Below are positions 52,396-60,854 of a DNA stretch of 64,000 bases, in pieces. Each line of letters starts with the position of its first letter. The first letter of the stretch is position 1. The notes under the pieces were generated by a model. That model did no database searches. It was not told the origin of the DNA and saw nothing but the letters and a program-made list of their open reading frames with translations. This DNA is from an uncultured Alphaproteobacteria bacterium (GTDB lineage: Bacteria > Pseudomonadota > Alphaproteobacteria > HIMB59), in assembly GCA_902521485.1 (NCBI GenBank), contig CABYRQ010000001.1, positions 248,001-312,000 on the forward strand, in the 5' to 3' direction. The position numbers were made by a program, and so were the translations under genes.

Positions 52396-53002
52396 ACTTA
52401 AAACTCTCTCCAGGTAAGGTTGATTTCATAAAATCATTCTTGGTAATATTTTCTAACCATTTTTTTAATTTAGTATTATTTTCTCCCCAAGCATCAGTAA
52501 ATCTAAAAGATGTATAGTCTAATGCACAGGCAACAGATATTTGATCAATCGTTAACTTGTCAGTCACGAACTCATCATATTTTTTTTCAATCCAATCAAT
52601 TGATCTTAAAATTTTTTTCTCATATCGTTCTATAGATTTATGTCTTTGCTCTAATTCTGGTATAGCTGACATTTCTATATAACGATTAACTGCATTTTCC
52701 ATAATTCCATTTGAAACACTTATCATTGTCATACTTTCCCAATAACGATCTTTTGGATATATAGAGTCTTTTTTTGAAATACTATCAAAGTACAAACAAA
52801 TATTATCACTGTCTGTGATCGTTTTATCACCAACTATTAAAGTAGGAACTTGTCTTAATGGATTAAATTCATCTAGAAATCTTGATTTATAAATATTTAT
52901 TTTTTCTTCTTTATGAGCAACGTCTAATACAAGAGCAGATACTTTACATTTTCTTCCAAAAGGAGACGTAGGCCCATTATATAAAAGTGGAGTATCTGTC
53001 AT
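52388..53002 (-). CDS. Glutathione S-transferase family protein
   Basis: A 204-residue GST-fold protein. The N-terminal thioredoxin-like domain starts LLYNGPTSPFGRKCKVSAL and has the cis-Pro and glutathione-contacting segment RQVPTLIVGDKTITDSDNIC (residues about 50-70). The C-terminal helical domain has QISVACALDYTSFRF. It directly follows the BCCP-like gene and probably belongs to the carboxylase operon, although a link between a GST and lactam breakdown is not obvious. Confidence 0.8.
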   Translation of the reverse strand: MTDTPLLYNGPTSPFGRKCKVSALVLDVAHKEEKINIYKSRFLDEFNPLRQVPTLIVGDKTITDSDNICLYFDSISKKDSIYPKDRYWESMTMISVSNGIMENAVNRYIEMSAIPELEQRHKSIERYEKKILRSIDWIEKKYDEFVTDKLTIDQISVACALDYTSFRFTDAWGENNTKLKKWLENITKNDFMKSTLPGESFKYE

Positions 53003-53221
53003 TTAATCAATGATTATAGCAACAGTGCCAGGGCTTACACCCTCCTGGTCGTTCCTAATGTTAACTTGAGTTATCGTTCCACTAACTGGAGCGTTATGAT
53101 TGACCTCTGATTTCATAACTTCCATAATAAATAATATATCCCCCTCACTTACTTCATCACCAACTTCAACTAAAACTTTCCATATGTTACCTGGAACTGA
53201 CGTTAAAACTTCTGTAGACAT
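53003..53221 (-). CDS. Biotin carboxyl carrier protein-like domain
   Basis: A 72-residue biotinyl domain protein with the attachment Lys in FIMEVMKSEVNHNAP, a variant of the usual AMKM. It lies directly after the AHS2 gene and before the GST gene. The biotin carboxylase partner is encoded at 59347 on the other strand. With AHS1/AHS2 and LamB/YcsF it should carry carboxyl groups in a biotin-dependent carboxylase acting on an amide or lactam. It is a single domain, not fused to the carboxylase, unlike in urea carboxylase. Confidence 0.85.
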   Translation of the reverse strand: MSTEVLTSVPGNIWKVLVEVGDEVSEGDILFIMEVMKSEVNHNAPVSGTITQVNIRNDQEGVSPGTVAIIID

Positions 53222-53222
53222 A

Positions 53223-54191
53223 TTATATAATACTTCCCATTGAGCAGATGGAGGTTTGTTCTGATCTCATTTCCTGTGCCTCTTGAACAGTTATTTCTTT
53301 AAACTTAAATTTTTCATTTGGTTTAGCTTGTCCTAATTTCCAAAAAGAGGCTGATGGAACAGTAAAAGGTACAATAAACCCACCCATACTTGGTCCATCA
53401 TTTACAAGTATTATTGGAGTTTGACCCGCCAAATTAATACCACCAATTGGGTAGCCCTGATCTATAATATTTGAAGGTTCATAACCATGTTCAGGAGATT
53501 TATTTGTGGCTTTTTCTGTAAAACTTAAAGTGGGTCCATCCAACCTAAATCCAGTTCGATCACTTCTTGCTTGAAGTTTCCACTCTGCTTTTAGAAAAGT
53601 ATCATATCCTTCATCGTCAAGCCAATCATCATTTGGTCCCCGAACAACCTCAATTTCCCAAATACCACTATTGCTGATCTCTGGAATTGAGTCAGATCTA
53701 ATTTTTCTGCCGATCTTCCCATTTGCTTGACCTAAAGGAATTCTTTGACCGTCTTTCAAAGCATGTCCATCAATGCCGCCAACGCCAGCTTTGTGAAAAG
53801 TTGATTGAGAGTTTAGCCATTTTTCTGACTCAATGCCCCCAGCAAAAGACACATAAGATCTTGCACCAGATACTGTGAAATCCATTTCAAGAGTTTGTCC
53901 AGATTTTATTAAAACACTCTCCCACATAGGAATAGAATTACCATTTATTTTAGGCTGCATATCTGCTCCACAGACCGCAATAACGTGATCTTTTTCAAAT
54001 TTTAAAGTTGGACCAGTGTACTGACACTCAAGTGCTGCAAAACTCTCTTCATTACCTACAAGTAAATTGGCAAGTCGAAAAGACCAACTATCCATTGGCC
54101 CTGAGGGAGGAAACCCTTGGTTAAGATAACCAACTCTCCCAGGATAATCTTGCACTGATGTTTCTAGTCCTTGTTTAATAACTTCAAACAT
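53223..54191 (-). CDS. pxpC: Biotin-dependent carboxyltransferase / 5-oxoprolinase subunit C family (AHS2)
   Basis: A 322-residue AHS2/KipA domain protein. Typical segments are GLETSVQDYPGRVGYLNQG, FPPSGPMDSWSFRLANLLVG, YVSFAGGIE, and the late ITVQEAQEM. In PxpABC it forms the 5-oxoprolinase with PxpB and PxpA; in urea carboxylases AHS1/AHS2 form the carboxyltransferase. The biotin carboxylase and carrier in this locus favour the carboxylase version. It abuts the AHS1 gene. Confidence 0.85.
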   Translation of the reverse strand: MFEVIKQGLETSVQDYPGRVGYLNQGFPPSGPMDSWSFRLANLLVGNEESFAALECQYTGPTLKFEKDHVIAVCGADMQPKINGNSIPMWESVLIKSGQTLEMDFTVSGARSYVSFAGGIESEKWLNSQSTFHKAGVGGIDGHALKDGQRIPLGQANGKIGRKIRSDSIPEISNSGIWEIEVVRGPNDDWLDDEGYDTFLKAEWKLQARSDRTGFRLDGPTLSFTEKATNKSPEHGYEPSNIIDQGYPIGGINLAGQTPIILVNDGPSMGGFIVPFTVPSASFWKLGQAKPNEKFKFKEITVQEAQEMRSEQTSICSMGSII

Positions 54192-55454
54192 CTAAAACTT
54201 CTTATTATAATCTAGTTTAGACAACCAGTTTTTATATTTTTTGATGGAAAATTTATGCTCTTCAATTAAATCATATCGATATGATTTATCTTCGACTTTT
54301 TTTTCAATCATTTCAAACTCATCATAATCACAAGGCACAAATTTAATTCTATCTCCTGGCCTAAATAGACAAATACTATCTTTGAAAACATCAAAATTCT
54401 TGTCAGGATCCCAAATGGGTACAGGGGTTCTGCCAAAAATTTGATAACCTCCAGGTAGCCTATCAGGATAAATAGCTGTGGACGATCCTCCCATGCCTAC
54501 GGTTCCTTTTGGTGTCCATGTTCTAGGTGGGTTATACTTTGGAGCGGTTAATTTGCACCTAGGGTCAAGAGGCATTGTAAATGGTAAACCAGGCCAAAAA
54601 CCAAGCGAAGCCACCCAATACTCAGTTCCAGAGTGAACTCTAACAAAATGATTAACATCATCTAATTGATTTAATTCTGTAATGAACTCAGGATCTGGCT
54701 TTTTCATTGTGATTTTAGCTATATAGTCTTCAATTGCTTCTTTAGTCCATTTGTCAAGATAGACAGTTGGGAAATGAAAAAGTCTGCTATTTACAACTGT
54801 ATCATCATTATCTTTCATATCTTTAAGCAATGATTTCAATTCATTAATTAAATCTTGATAGCCGATATCATCTGGATTGTAATGAACTATCATCGAGGCA
54901 AAACATGGGAGCGTTTCGTAAACTCCCTTTATGTTTGCTGTCTTAATTAAGTTTGATAGCCCCTGAGCTTTAAAGTTCAATTCTAAATTCATCACATTAC
55001 CAAATTCTATTAATAAATATTTATCACCACCTGGTAAAAACTTTGGCTCAGGGTAAATTCCCTGAAATATCTCTGAGGTTTTATCTTTTGTATTCTTTGA
55101 AACTAAATTGGGATAAGAGCCATCCTCGTTTATATGTTTTTTTACAGAGAGTTTACTTACATTTAATTTAGGTTGAGAAATATTATGAGGGTACATATTT
55201 TTGAAACTAGCATAATCATCAACATCGAGTTGAGAGAATAAAATATCATCAAGTTTTTTTGATTTATCTTGAGATAAATGACTCTCTAAATTTTCAAATT
55301 TTGAAATCTCGTGATTTAAATAATTAAATTTGATGTTATTGTTTTCTTGTTGCGATGAACCTATCTTATTTTTTTTTAATAACTCATCTTTAGGATTGGT
55401 TAAATCTATTTTCTGAAATAAATCTAAATCTGTATTTTTATATTCTTGAACCAT
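54192..55454 (-). CDS. pxpB: AHS1/PxpB-family carboxyltransferase subunit with a long N-terminal extension
   Basis: A 420-residue protein. The AHS1/KipI core begins near residue 138 (PGGDKYLLIEFGNVMNLEL) and contains the catalytic-type GSTEYWVASLGFWPGLPF-like segment (HSGTEYWVASLGFWPGLPF) and PGGYQIFGRTPVPIWDPD. The first about 138 residues are an Asn/Lys/Asp-rich, low-complexity extension that the family normally lacks; it reads in frame from an ATG 5 bp after the ATPase stop. The extension could be a linker or a docking segment for the other subunits. Confidence 0.8.
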   Translation of the reverse strand: MVQEYKNTDLDLFQKIDLTNPKDELLKKNKIGSSQQENNNIKFNYLNHEISKFENLESHLSQDKSKKLDDILFSQLDVDDYASFKNMYPHNISQPKLNVSKLSVKKHINEDGSYPNLVSKNTKDKTSEIFQGIYPEPKFLPGGDKYLLIEFGNVMNLELNFKAQGLSNLIKTANIKGVYETLPCFASMIVHYNPDDIGYQDLINELKSLLKDMKDNDDTVVNSRLFHFPTVYLDKWTKEAIEDYIAKITMKKPDPEFITELNQLDDVNHFVRVHSGTEYWVASLGFWPGLPFTMPLDPRCKLTAPKYNPPRTWTPKGTVGMGGSSTAIYPDRLPGGYQIFGRTPVPIWDPDKNFDVFKDSICLFRPGDRIKFVPCDYDEFEMIEKKVEDKSYRYDLIEEHKFSIKKYKNWLSKLDYNKKF

Positions 55455-55459
55455 TGAGT

Positions 55460-57241
55460 TTAAAAATATTTAACTTTAATTTTTTCATTGCTCTTAGGTT
55501 TATCTGTAAAATCTACTACTTTGACATTTGTAGGCACTGTCGGTTTAATAATTTTATTTTGAATTTCTGGATTATTATTAGCTTTGTGATCAGAATTTTG
55601 CCTAGTTGATAAATTATTATTAGATTTCTTTTGAGTATGACCAAACATTCCTTCAAGGATAGTATTTGGATTGATATCCTCTTTCTCAAATGTCTCAAAT
55701 ATACTCCCATCCCTAAAAACTAAAACTCGATGACATAGTCCTATAAATTCCTCGAGTTCACTTGATAGAAATATCGCTGTACCACCTTCATTTACAAAAA
55801 TTCTTAAGTGTTTATATAAGTCTCGCTTTGCGCCAACATCAATACCTCTCGCTGGATCGTTAAGTATCAGTATTTTTGGAGTTGTTGTGAAAGCTCTGGC
55901 AATCATGACTTTTTGCTGATTTCCTCCACTCAATGAGGTAATTAGATTATTCTTTGGACCTGTTTTAATACTTAATCTTTCTACTTCCCAATCAAAAATA
56001 CCGTTTAATTCCATCCATTTAATAAATCCAATAAATCCACCAGATGTTTTAGCTTGTTTTCCTTTATATAAGGGTATCACCATATTTTCATATATGCTCA
56101 TGTTAGGAAAAATACCCTCTTTTTTTCTATCCCCAGATACGTATCCAACTCCACTTTTCTTTGCATCTAACAAGCTATTTACAGTTGTGTAATCTTTCTT
56201 TGTTCTTTCTCGTTCCTCATCAGACTGTTTGACAATTACTTCTCCGCTAAGTGGTTGATCAATACCTGCCAGAGCCTTAACAAAATTATCTTGTCCTTGT
56301 CCATCAAGTCCTGTGACTCCAAGTATCTCACCTTTTGGTAGGTCAAAGTTAATAAAATCTCCATTGTCCCAAACTTTTAAATCTTTAGCAGATAAAACTA
56401 TTTCATCTGAGATTGAGTTTGGAGGTGTAGCTTTTATTTCTGATGCTGTAGAAAATTTTTTATCACCCGTCATTAGTCCGAGAAGATTTTTTTCAGTAAT
56501 TTCATCTCCTGCTAAAACTCCAACATCAACACCATCTCTCATAACCGTTGCTCTATCGCTTATTCTAACTAACTCTGCAATTCTGTGGGTTACTATAAAA
56601 ATTGCTGCACCTTGATCTCTTAATGTTCTCATTTTTGCAAAAAGTCTCTCTGTAGAGTCAAAATCGAGCGCAGCTGATGACTCATCTAAAATTAGTACTT
56701 TAGGATTTCTTAAAAATGCTCTACCAATAGTTATCCAAGCTTTCATACCAAGCGATAATTGACTTGCTATTGTATATGGATCGACAAATTCACCGGATAG
56801 CTCTAACATTATGGAGGCAGCTTTTTCAACCCTATCTCGATGTGCTAATTTTTTCCCAAAAAAAGAGTCATATCCAATAAATAAATTTTCATAAACAGTA
56901 GCCTCTTCAGCTATCATCACTTCTTGAAAAACTGTTGCTATACCAATTCTTTGGGCCTCAATTGGGGAATTAGGTGAATGCCCCATAATAGATACTTTTC
57001 CTTTATCTAAAGGTAAAACTCCTGAGATAACCTTTGCCAATGTGCTTTTACCACATCCATTACCACCAACAATGGCGTGAATTTCACCAAAGTTAGCTTT
57101 GAAATTAACTCCGTTTAAGGCTTTTGTTACACCAAAGGATTTTGATGCATCTTGAACATAGATATCTCCTCCGACTTTAGAGGAGCTAGACAGTGCCCCA
57201 TTCCCGTTTGGGGCACTGTCCAAAGTTTTTTCTTCATTCAT
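55460..57241 (-). CDS. CUT2 ABC importer ATP-binding protein, double domain with extended C-terminus
   Basis: ATPase of 593 residues. The first domain has Walker A GGNGCGKST, the altered signature LSLGMKAWITIGRA and Walker B VLILDESSAALD. The second has a degenerate Walker A GLDGQGQDN, the canonical LSGGNQQKVMIARA and the altered Walker B ILILNDPARGIDVGAK, where the usual Asp-Glu reads Asn-Asp. Residues about 535-593 form an Asn/Lys-rich tail not typical of RbsA. A 12-bp hairpin lies within codons about 7-18. The gene follows the binding protein and precedes the AHS genes, so transport and carboxylase are co-expressed. Confidence 0.82.
   Translation of the reverse strand: MNEEKTLDSAPNGNGALSSSSKVGGDIYVQDASKSFGVTKALNGVNFKANFGEIHAIVGGNGCGKSTLAKVISGVLPLDKGKVSIMGHSPNSPIEAQRIGIATVFQEVMIAEEATVYENLFIGYDSFFGKKLAHRDRVEKAASIMLELSGEFVDPYTIASQLSLGMKAWITIGRAFLRNPKVLILDESSAALDFDSTERLFAKMRTLRDQGAAIFIVTHRIAELVRISDRATVMRDGVDVGVLAGDEITEKNLLGLMTGDKKFSTASEIKATPPNSISDEIVLSAKDLKVWDNGDFINFDLPKGEILGVTGLDGQGQDNFVKALAGIDQPLSGEVIVKQSDEERERTKKDYTTVNSLLDAKKSGVGYVSGDRKKEGIFPNMSIYENMVIPLYKGKQAKTSGGFIGFIKWMELNGIFDWEVERLSIKTGPKNNLITSLSGGNQQKVMIARAFTTTPKILILNDPARGIDVGAKRDLYKHLRIFVNEGGTAIFLSSELEEFIGLCHRVLVFRDGSIFETFEKEDINPNTILEGMFGHTQKKSNNNLSTRQNSDHKANNNPEIQNKIIKPTVPTNVKVVDFTDKPKSNEKIKVKYF
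57189..57220 (-). promoter_or_regulatory. Strong stem-loop inside the 5' end of the ATPase coding region
   Basis: A perfect 12-bp inverted repeat (GACAGTGCCCCA and its complement) with an 8-base loop, starting about 20 nt after the ATPase ATG. It codes for a linker-like N-terminus (DSAPNGNGALSS). Its position right after the binding-protein gene matches the hairpins in the other importer operons. Confidence 0.7.
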
Positions 57242-57256
57242 TAATTACTTAAATTA

Positions 57257-58417
57257 TTAAAGTAATGCTTCTCCACGATCGAAGAAATTATTCAGGTATT
57301 CATCACTTGCCCAGTTTTCAATTCCAACAGTTCTAAACTCACTTGAGTTTCTGTCACAATCCTCAGGAACAAAAGACTGAATAGTCTCAACATCTTCTTC
57401 ATATGGAGGAACTAAGATAGACTGGATTTTAAGACCCTGACCATACATAGTTCTTAAAAGAACATTCATTGCAAACTCTGCATCATCTCCTGGAGGCCAT
57501 GCATAGACCGCTCTATCGATAAAGTCTGGATTATTTCTCCAATAGCAGAATGCACCAATTTCTCCACCCAAAGCCATAGGCACCATTGGTCTTCCAGATG
57601 ATTCTAGAGCGTTAAGTGCTCCGGACTCTCCTGAAGACTGAACAGCAAATCCGTCAACTTCAATTGTATTAGCTGATAACCACTTTTGAAGTTCAGCTTG
57701 AGCAATTTGTGGTGTCCACATGTGTGCAATTTCAGCAACAACTGTAATATCTGGATATTCTGCAAATCCATCTAGCATACCTTGGTGCTGTGAGTCAGAT
57801 GCTGATGTTCCAGGAATTCCTTCCATAATAACAACATTACCTTCACCACCAATAGTTTCTGCTAACCATTGTGCAATATAATATCCGGTTAATTTATAGT
57901 TAACAGATGTACTGATAGCATATTCTGAAGTTAAGTATCCTGTCATTGATGCAGTAGGAACACCTTTTCCGTACGCATACTCAATAGTTGGATTTAATGC
58001 AACAGGATTTGAGCAACAGACTATTAATCCGTCAACTCCTTGATCAGTTAACTGTCTCATTTGTTGAATTTGAACCGCGTCTTTTAGGTTAGATTGTGTA
58101 ACAACGATATCATTAAGAATACCTGCTGCTTTCATTTTTGGTAAATAGTCACCGTACAATCTCTCCATCACACCTTTTCTCCATAGATTACCTGCGTAAG
58201 AACTTGCATAACCGATAGTCCAAGGAAGTGGTCTATCACTTTTCCAATTTCTGTATACACTTTCACCAAGAGGTTGGTTAGGATCCATAAAGTCAGGATT
58301 ATAAACGAAGTCTCTAATATCAGCTGGAATTTCGTCTAAGATGTCAGCATTTAAGTTACCTGCGACACCGACAAAACTAACAGCTAAAATAGCTATGAAC
58401 TTTTTAAGCAATGTCAT
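57257..58417 (-). CDS. CUT2-associated periplasmic substrate-binding protein
   Basis: Periplasmic binding protein of 386 residues. I start it at the ATG at 58415-58417, preceded by AAGGAGGA and followed by a good signal peptide (MTLLKKFIAILAVSFVGVAG, cleavage after NLNA). A longer frame to 58498 adds 27 residues with no signal character. The mature protein is larger than RbsB. It has PWTIGYASSYAGNLWRKGVM at the start of the type I fold, LIVCCSNPVALNPTIEYA and VVIMEGIPGTSASDSQHQ. Its genomic link to an amide/lactam-type carboxylase suggests a ligand other than a simple sugar. Confidence 0.8.
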   Translation of the reverse strand: MTLLKKFIAILAVSFVGVAGNLNADILDEIPADIRDFVYNPDFMDPNQPLGESVYRNWKSDRPLPWTIGYASSYAGNLWRKGVMERLYGDYLPKMKAAGILNDIVVTQSNLKDAVQIQQMRQLTDQGVDGLIVCCSNPVALNPTIEYAYGKGVPTASMTGYLTSEYAISTSVNYKLTGYYIAQWLAETIGGEGNVVIMEGIPGTSASDSQHQGMLDGFAEYPDITVVAEIAHMWTPQIAQAELQKWLSANTIEVDGFAVQSSGESGALNALESSGRPMVPMALGGEIGAFCYWRNNPDFIDRAVYAWPPGDDAEFAMNVLLRTMYGQGLKIQSILVPPYEEDVETIQSFVPEDCDRNSSEFRTVGIENWASDEYLNNFFDRGEALL

Positions 58418-58496
58418 AGTTTTATCCTCCTTACTTATATATAAGTGTCTATAATAATACCTATATTCTGAAAAATATAAGCAAAATTGTTCCAAC

Positions 58497-58517
58497 ATGT
58501 GGAAAAGATTTTCACAT
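58497..58517. promoter_or_regulatory. Palindromic operator-like site between the SBP and pxpA-like genes
   Basis: A 21-bp near-perfect palindrome (arms ATGTGGAAA and TTTTCACAT around AGA) lies in the 147-bp divergent gap, 80 bp from the SBP start and 48 bp from the pxpA-like start. Its TGTG...CACA ends resemble GntR/LacI-type operators. No matching regulator is in the window. Confidence 0.5.
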
Positions 58518-58564
58518 AAAAGCCTGATTTTCTGTAAATTATAAATGAGAGGAATTAATTATTC

Positions 58565-59350
58565 ATGGTCGATTTGAATTGTGATATGGGTGAGGGTTTT
58601 GGTATTTACTCCTTCGCAGATGACGAAGAAATAATGCCTTATATTGATGCTGCTAATGTAGCCTGTGGGTTTCACGCCTCAGACCCAAACACAATGAGGA
58701 AAACTGTCGAGCTTGCAAAAAAATATGATGTGAAAGTTGGATCACACCCTGCCTATCCTGATTTAGTGGGATTTGGAAGAAGGCCGATGAAAATGAAGCG
58801 TGATGAAATCAAAAATCTTGTGATGTATCAAACTGGTGCGATCAAAGCCTTTCTAGATGAGTATGGAATGCCATTAAACCATATCAAACCTCATGGGTCT
58901 TTATATGGTGTCTCTGCGAAAGAGGAAGATGTGGCTCATGGAATTGCTGACGCAGCTGAAATTTTTAATGTTGGTATTTTCGGAATGGTTAATACCTTTC
59001 ACGAAAAAGTATACAAAGAAAGAGGGGTAAAATTTTACGGAGAATTTTACTCTGACTTGGAATATGATGAAACAGGTTATTTGGTTATCGCCAAGGGTCG
59101 AAATAAATATTATCCAACTGATAGAGCTGTGGAGCGTTGTTTAAGAGCTATGAATGAAAATAAAGTTAAAACTGTTCAAGGAAATGATGTGGTTGTGGGA
59201 TGTGAAACAATTTGTGTCCATTCTGACACTCCTAATGCTGTAGAAATCTTAAAGGCTCTGAGAGAAAAAATTTCCTCTGATAAAAAAATTCCACAAAAAA
59301 CTTCAAATGGCAATCATACCAAAATGCCTTACATCGTTGATAAGAAATGA
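58565..59350 (+). CDS. pxpA: LamB/YcsF family, 5-oxoprolinase subunit A-like
   Basis: A 261-residue protein with the family start VDLNCDMGEGFGIYSFADDE, the DAANVACGFHASDP and GSHPAYPDLVGFGRRPM segments and IKPHGSLYG, which include the conserved Asp/His metal-site residues. Together with AHS1/AHS2 it makes the ATP-dependent lactam hydrolase in PxpABC. Here it is in an operon with a biotin carboxylase, so it probably hydrolyses the carboxylated lactam or amide. The last residues overlap the carboxylase start by 4 bases (ATGA). Confidence 0.87.
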   Translation: MVDLNCDMGEGFGIYSFADDEEIMPYIDAANVACGFHASDPNTMRKTVELAKKYDVKVGSHPAYPDLVGFGRRPMKMKRDEIKNLVMYQTGAIKAFLDEYGMPLNHIKPHGSLYGVSAKEEDVAHGIADAAEIFNVGIFGMVNTFHEKVYKERGVKFYGEFYSDLEYDETGYLVIAKGRNKYYPTDRAVERCLRAMNENKVKTVQGNDVVVGCETICVHSDTPNAVEILKALREKISSDKKIPQKTSNGNHTKMPYIVDKK

Positions 59351-60849
59351 AAAAAATTTTAATTGCTAATCGCGGTGAAATAGCAAATAGAATTATAAAA
59401 AGTTGTAAAATATTAGGTCACAAATCTGTAGCTGTTTATTCAGATGCAGACAAGAATTCAAAGCATGTAAGACTATCTGACGAGTCTTATTATATAGGAC
59501 CTAGTAAAGCTCAGGAAAGTTATCTTTCTTACAATAAGATTTTAGAAATAGCTACAAAATCAAATGTGGATGCTATTCATCCTGGTTTTGGTTTTTTGTC
59601 AGAAAACGACATTTTTGCTCAAGAGGTCATAGACAGAGGTTTCACATGGATTGGCCCAAAACCAAAATCAATAAAGTCAATGGGAAATAAGGATATTGCT
59701 CGTGAATTAGCCCTAAATTCCAATATTCCTATATGTCCAGGTATAAATAATGTTCACAAATTAAGTGATGAACAACTTAAGACAAAATGTGAAGCAATAG
59801 GTTACCCTTTACTTGTAAAATCAAGTGCTGGTGGTGGGGGGATAGGCATGAGCGTCGTCCAAAATTTTAGAGACCTAGCTAATGCAATTGAAAAAACTAG
59901 TAATCTTGCTGCAAAATCTTTTGGTAACGGAGATATTTTTATTGAGAAATTTATTACCAACGCCCGACATATTGAAATACAAGTTTTTGGATTTGGTGCA
60001 AAAGGATCTGTCCATCTGTTTGAAAGAGATTGCTCTATGCAAAGAAGATATCAAAAGATAATTGAGGAGTCTCCGGCACCAGAAGTAGATAGGGAATTAA
60101 TTAACAATATGGCTCAAGCCGCTGTAAAATTATCTTCTGATGTAAAATACGAAGGAGCAGGTACTGTAGAGTTTATATATGACGTCCAAGAAATGAAATA
60201 TTATTTTCTTGAGATGAATACAAGAATTCAAGTTGAGCATCCTGTTACAGAGCTAGTGACAAACAATGATTTAATTTCCATGCAAATAAATTTTGCTTTT
60301 AATAGAAAAAATAAATTTTTAAATCAAAATAAAATTAAAACTTATGGACATTCAATTGAATGCAGAGTCTACGCAGAGGACCCTTCTCAAAATTTCTTAC
60401 CATCTCCAGGGAAAATAACCAAATTAAAATTTCCTAAAATACCAAATGGCATAAGATTAGATTGGGGATACGATGAAAGAGATGAAGTAAGTTTCTATTA
60501 TGATCCGATGATAGGAAAAATTATATCTCACGACTTAATTCGAGACGATGCTATATCCAAATTAATAAAGTTTTTAGAAGGCACCCAGATTGAGGGCATT
60601 AAGACAAACATTCCCTTTTTAATTTGTCTTCTCAAAGACAAAAACTTCATAGAAGGTAAACACAATACTAAATATATCGAAAATAATTTAAACACTCTTA
60701 TCAGTAAGACATCTTTTACAAATGGTTTTACTAAAAATATTGATTTGGACTCAAGGAGAATTAAAATTGTTGAAACAGACAAGCTTAAAGTAGTTCATGG
60801 AAGATCGCAGTCTGACAGAGGGGGTATCAAAGTCGTATATTTTGACTAA
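59347..60849 (+). CDS. Biotin carboxylase subunit (AccC-like)
   Basis: ATP-grasp biotin carboxylase of 500 residues. It has the N-terminal KILIANRGEIANRIIKSC, HPGFGFLSEN, the glycine-rich ATP loop SSAGGGGIGMSVV, the FLEMNTRIQVEHPVTE catalytic stretch and a typical C-terminal domain. The extra 50 residues over AccC are at the C-terminus. No malonyl/propionyl-type carboxyltransferase is present; the AHS1/AHS2 pair is the likely partner, with the 72-residue carrier. It is followed by the permease gene after 5 bp. Confidence 0.88.
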   Translation: MKKILIANRGEIANRIIKSCKILGHKSVAVYSDADKNSKHVRLSDESYYIGPSKAQESYLSYNKILEIATKSNVDAIHPGFGFLSENDIFAQEVIDRGFTWIGPKPKSIKSMGNKDIARELALNSNIPICPGINNVHKLSDEQLKTKCEAIGYPLLVKSSAGGGGIGMSVVQNFRDLANAIEKTSNLAAKSFGNGDIFIEKFITNARHIEIQVFGFGAKGSVHLFERDCSMQRRYQKIIEESPAPEVDRELINNMAQAAVKLSSDVKYEGAGTVEFIYDVQEMKYYFLEMNTRIQVEHPVTELVTNNDLISMQINFAFNRKNKFLNQNKIKTYGHSIECRVYAEDPSQNFLPSPGKITKLKFPKIPNGIRLDWGYDERDEVSFYYDPMIGKIISHDLIRDDAISKLIKFLEGTQIEGIKTNIPFLICLLKDKNFIEGKHNTKYIENNLNTLISKTSFTNGFTKNIDLDSRRIKIVETDKLKVVHGRSQSDRGGIKVVYFD

Positions 60850-60854
60850 TTATA

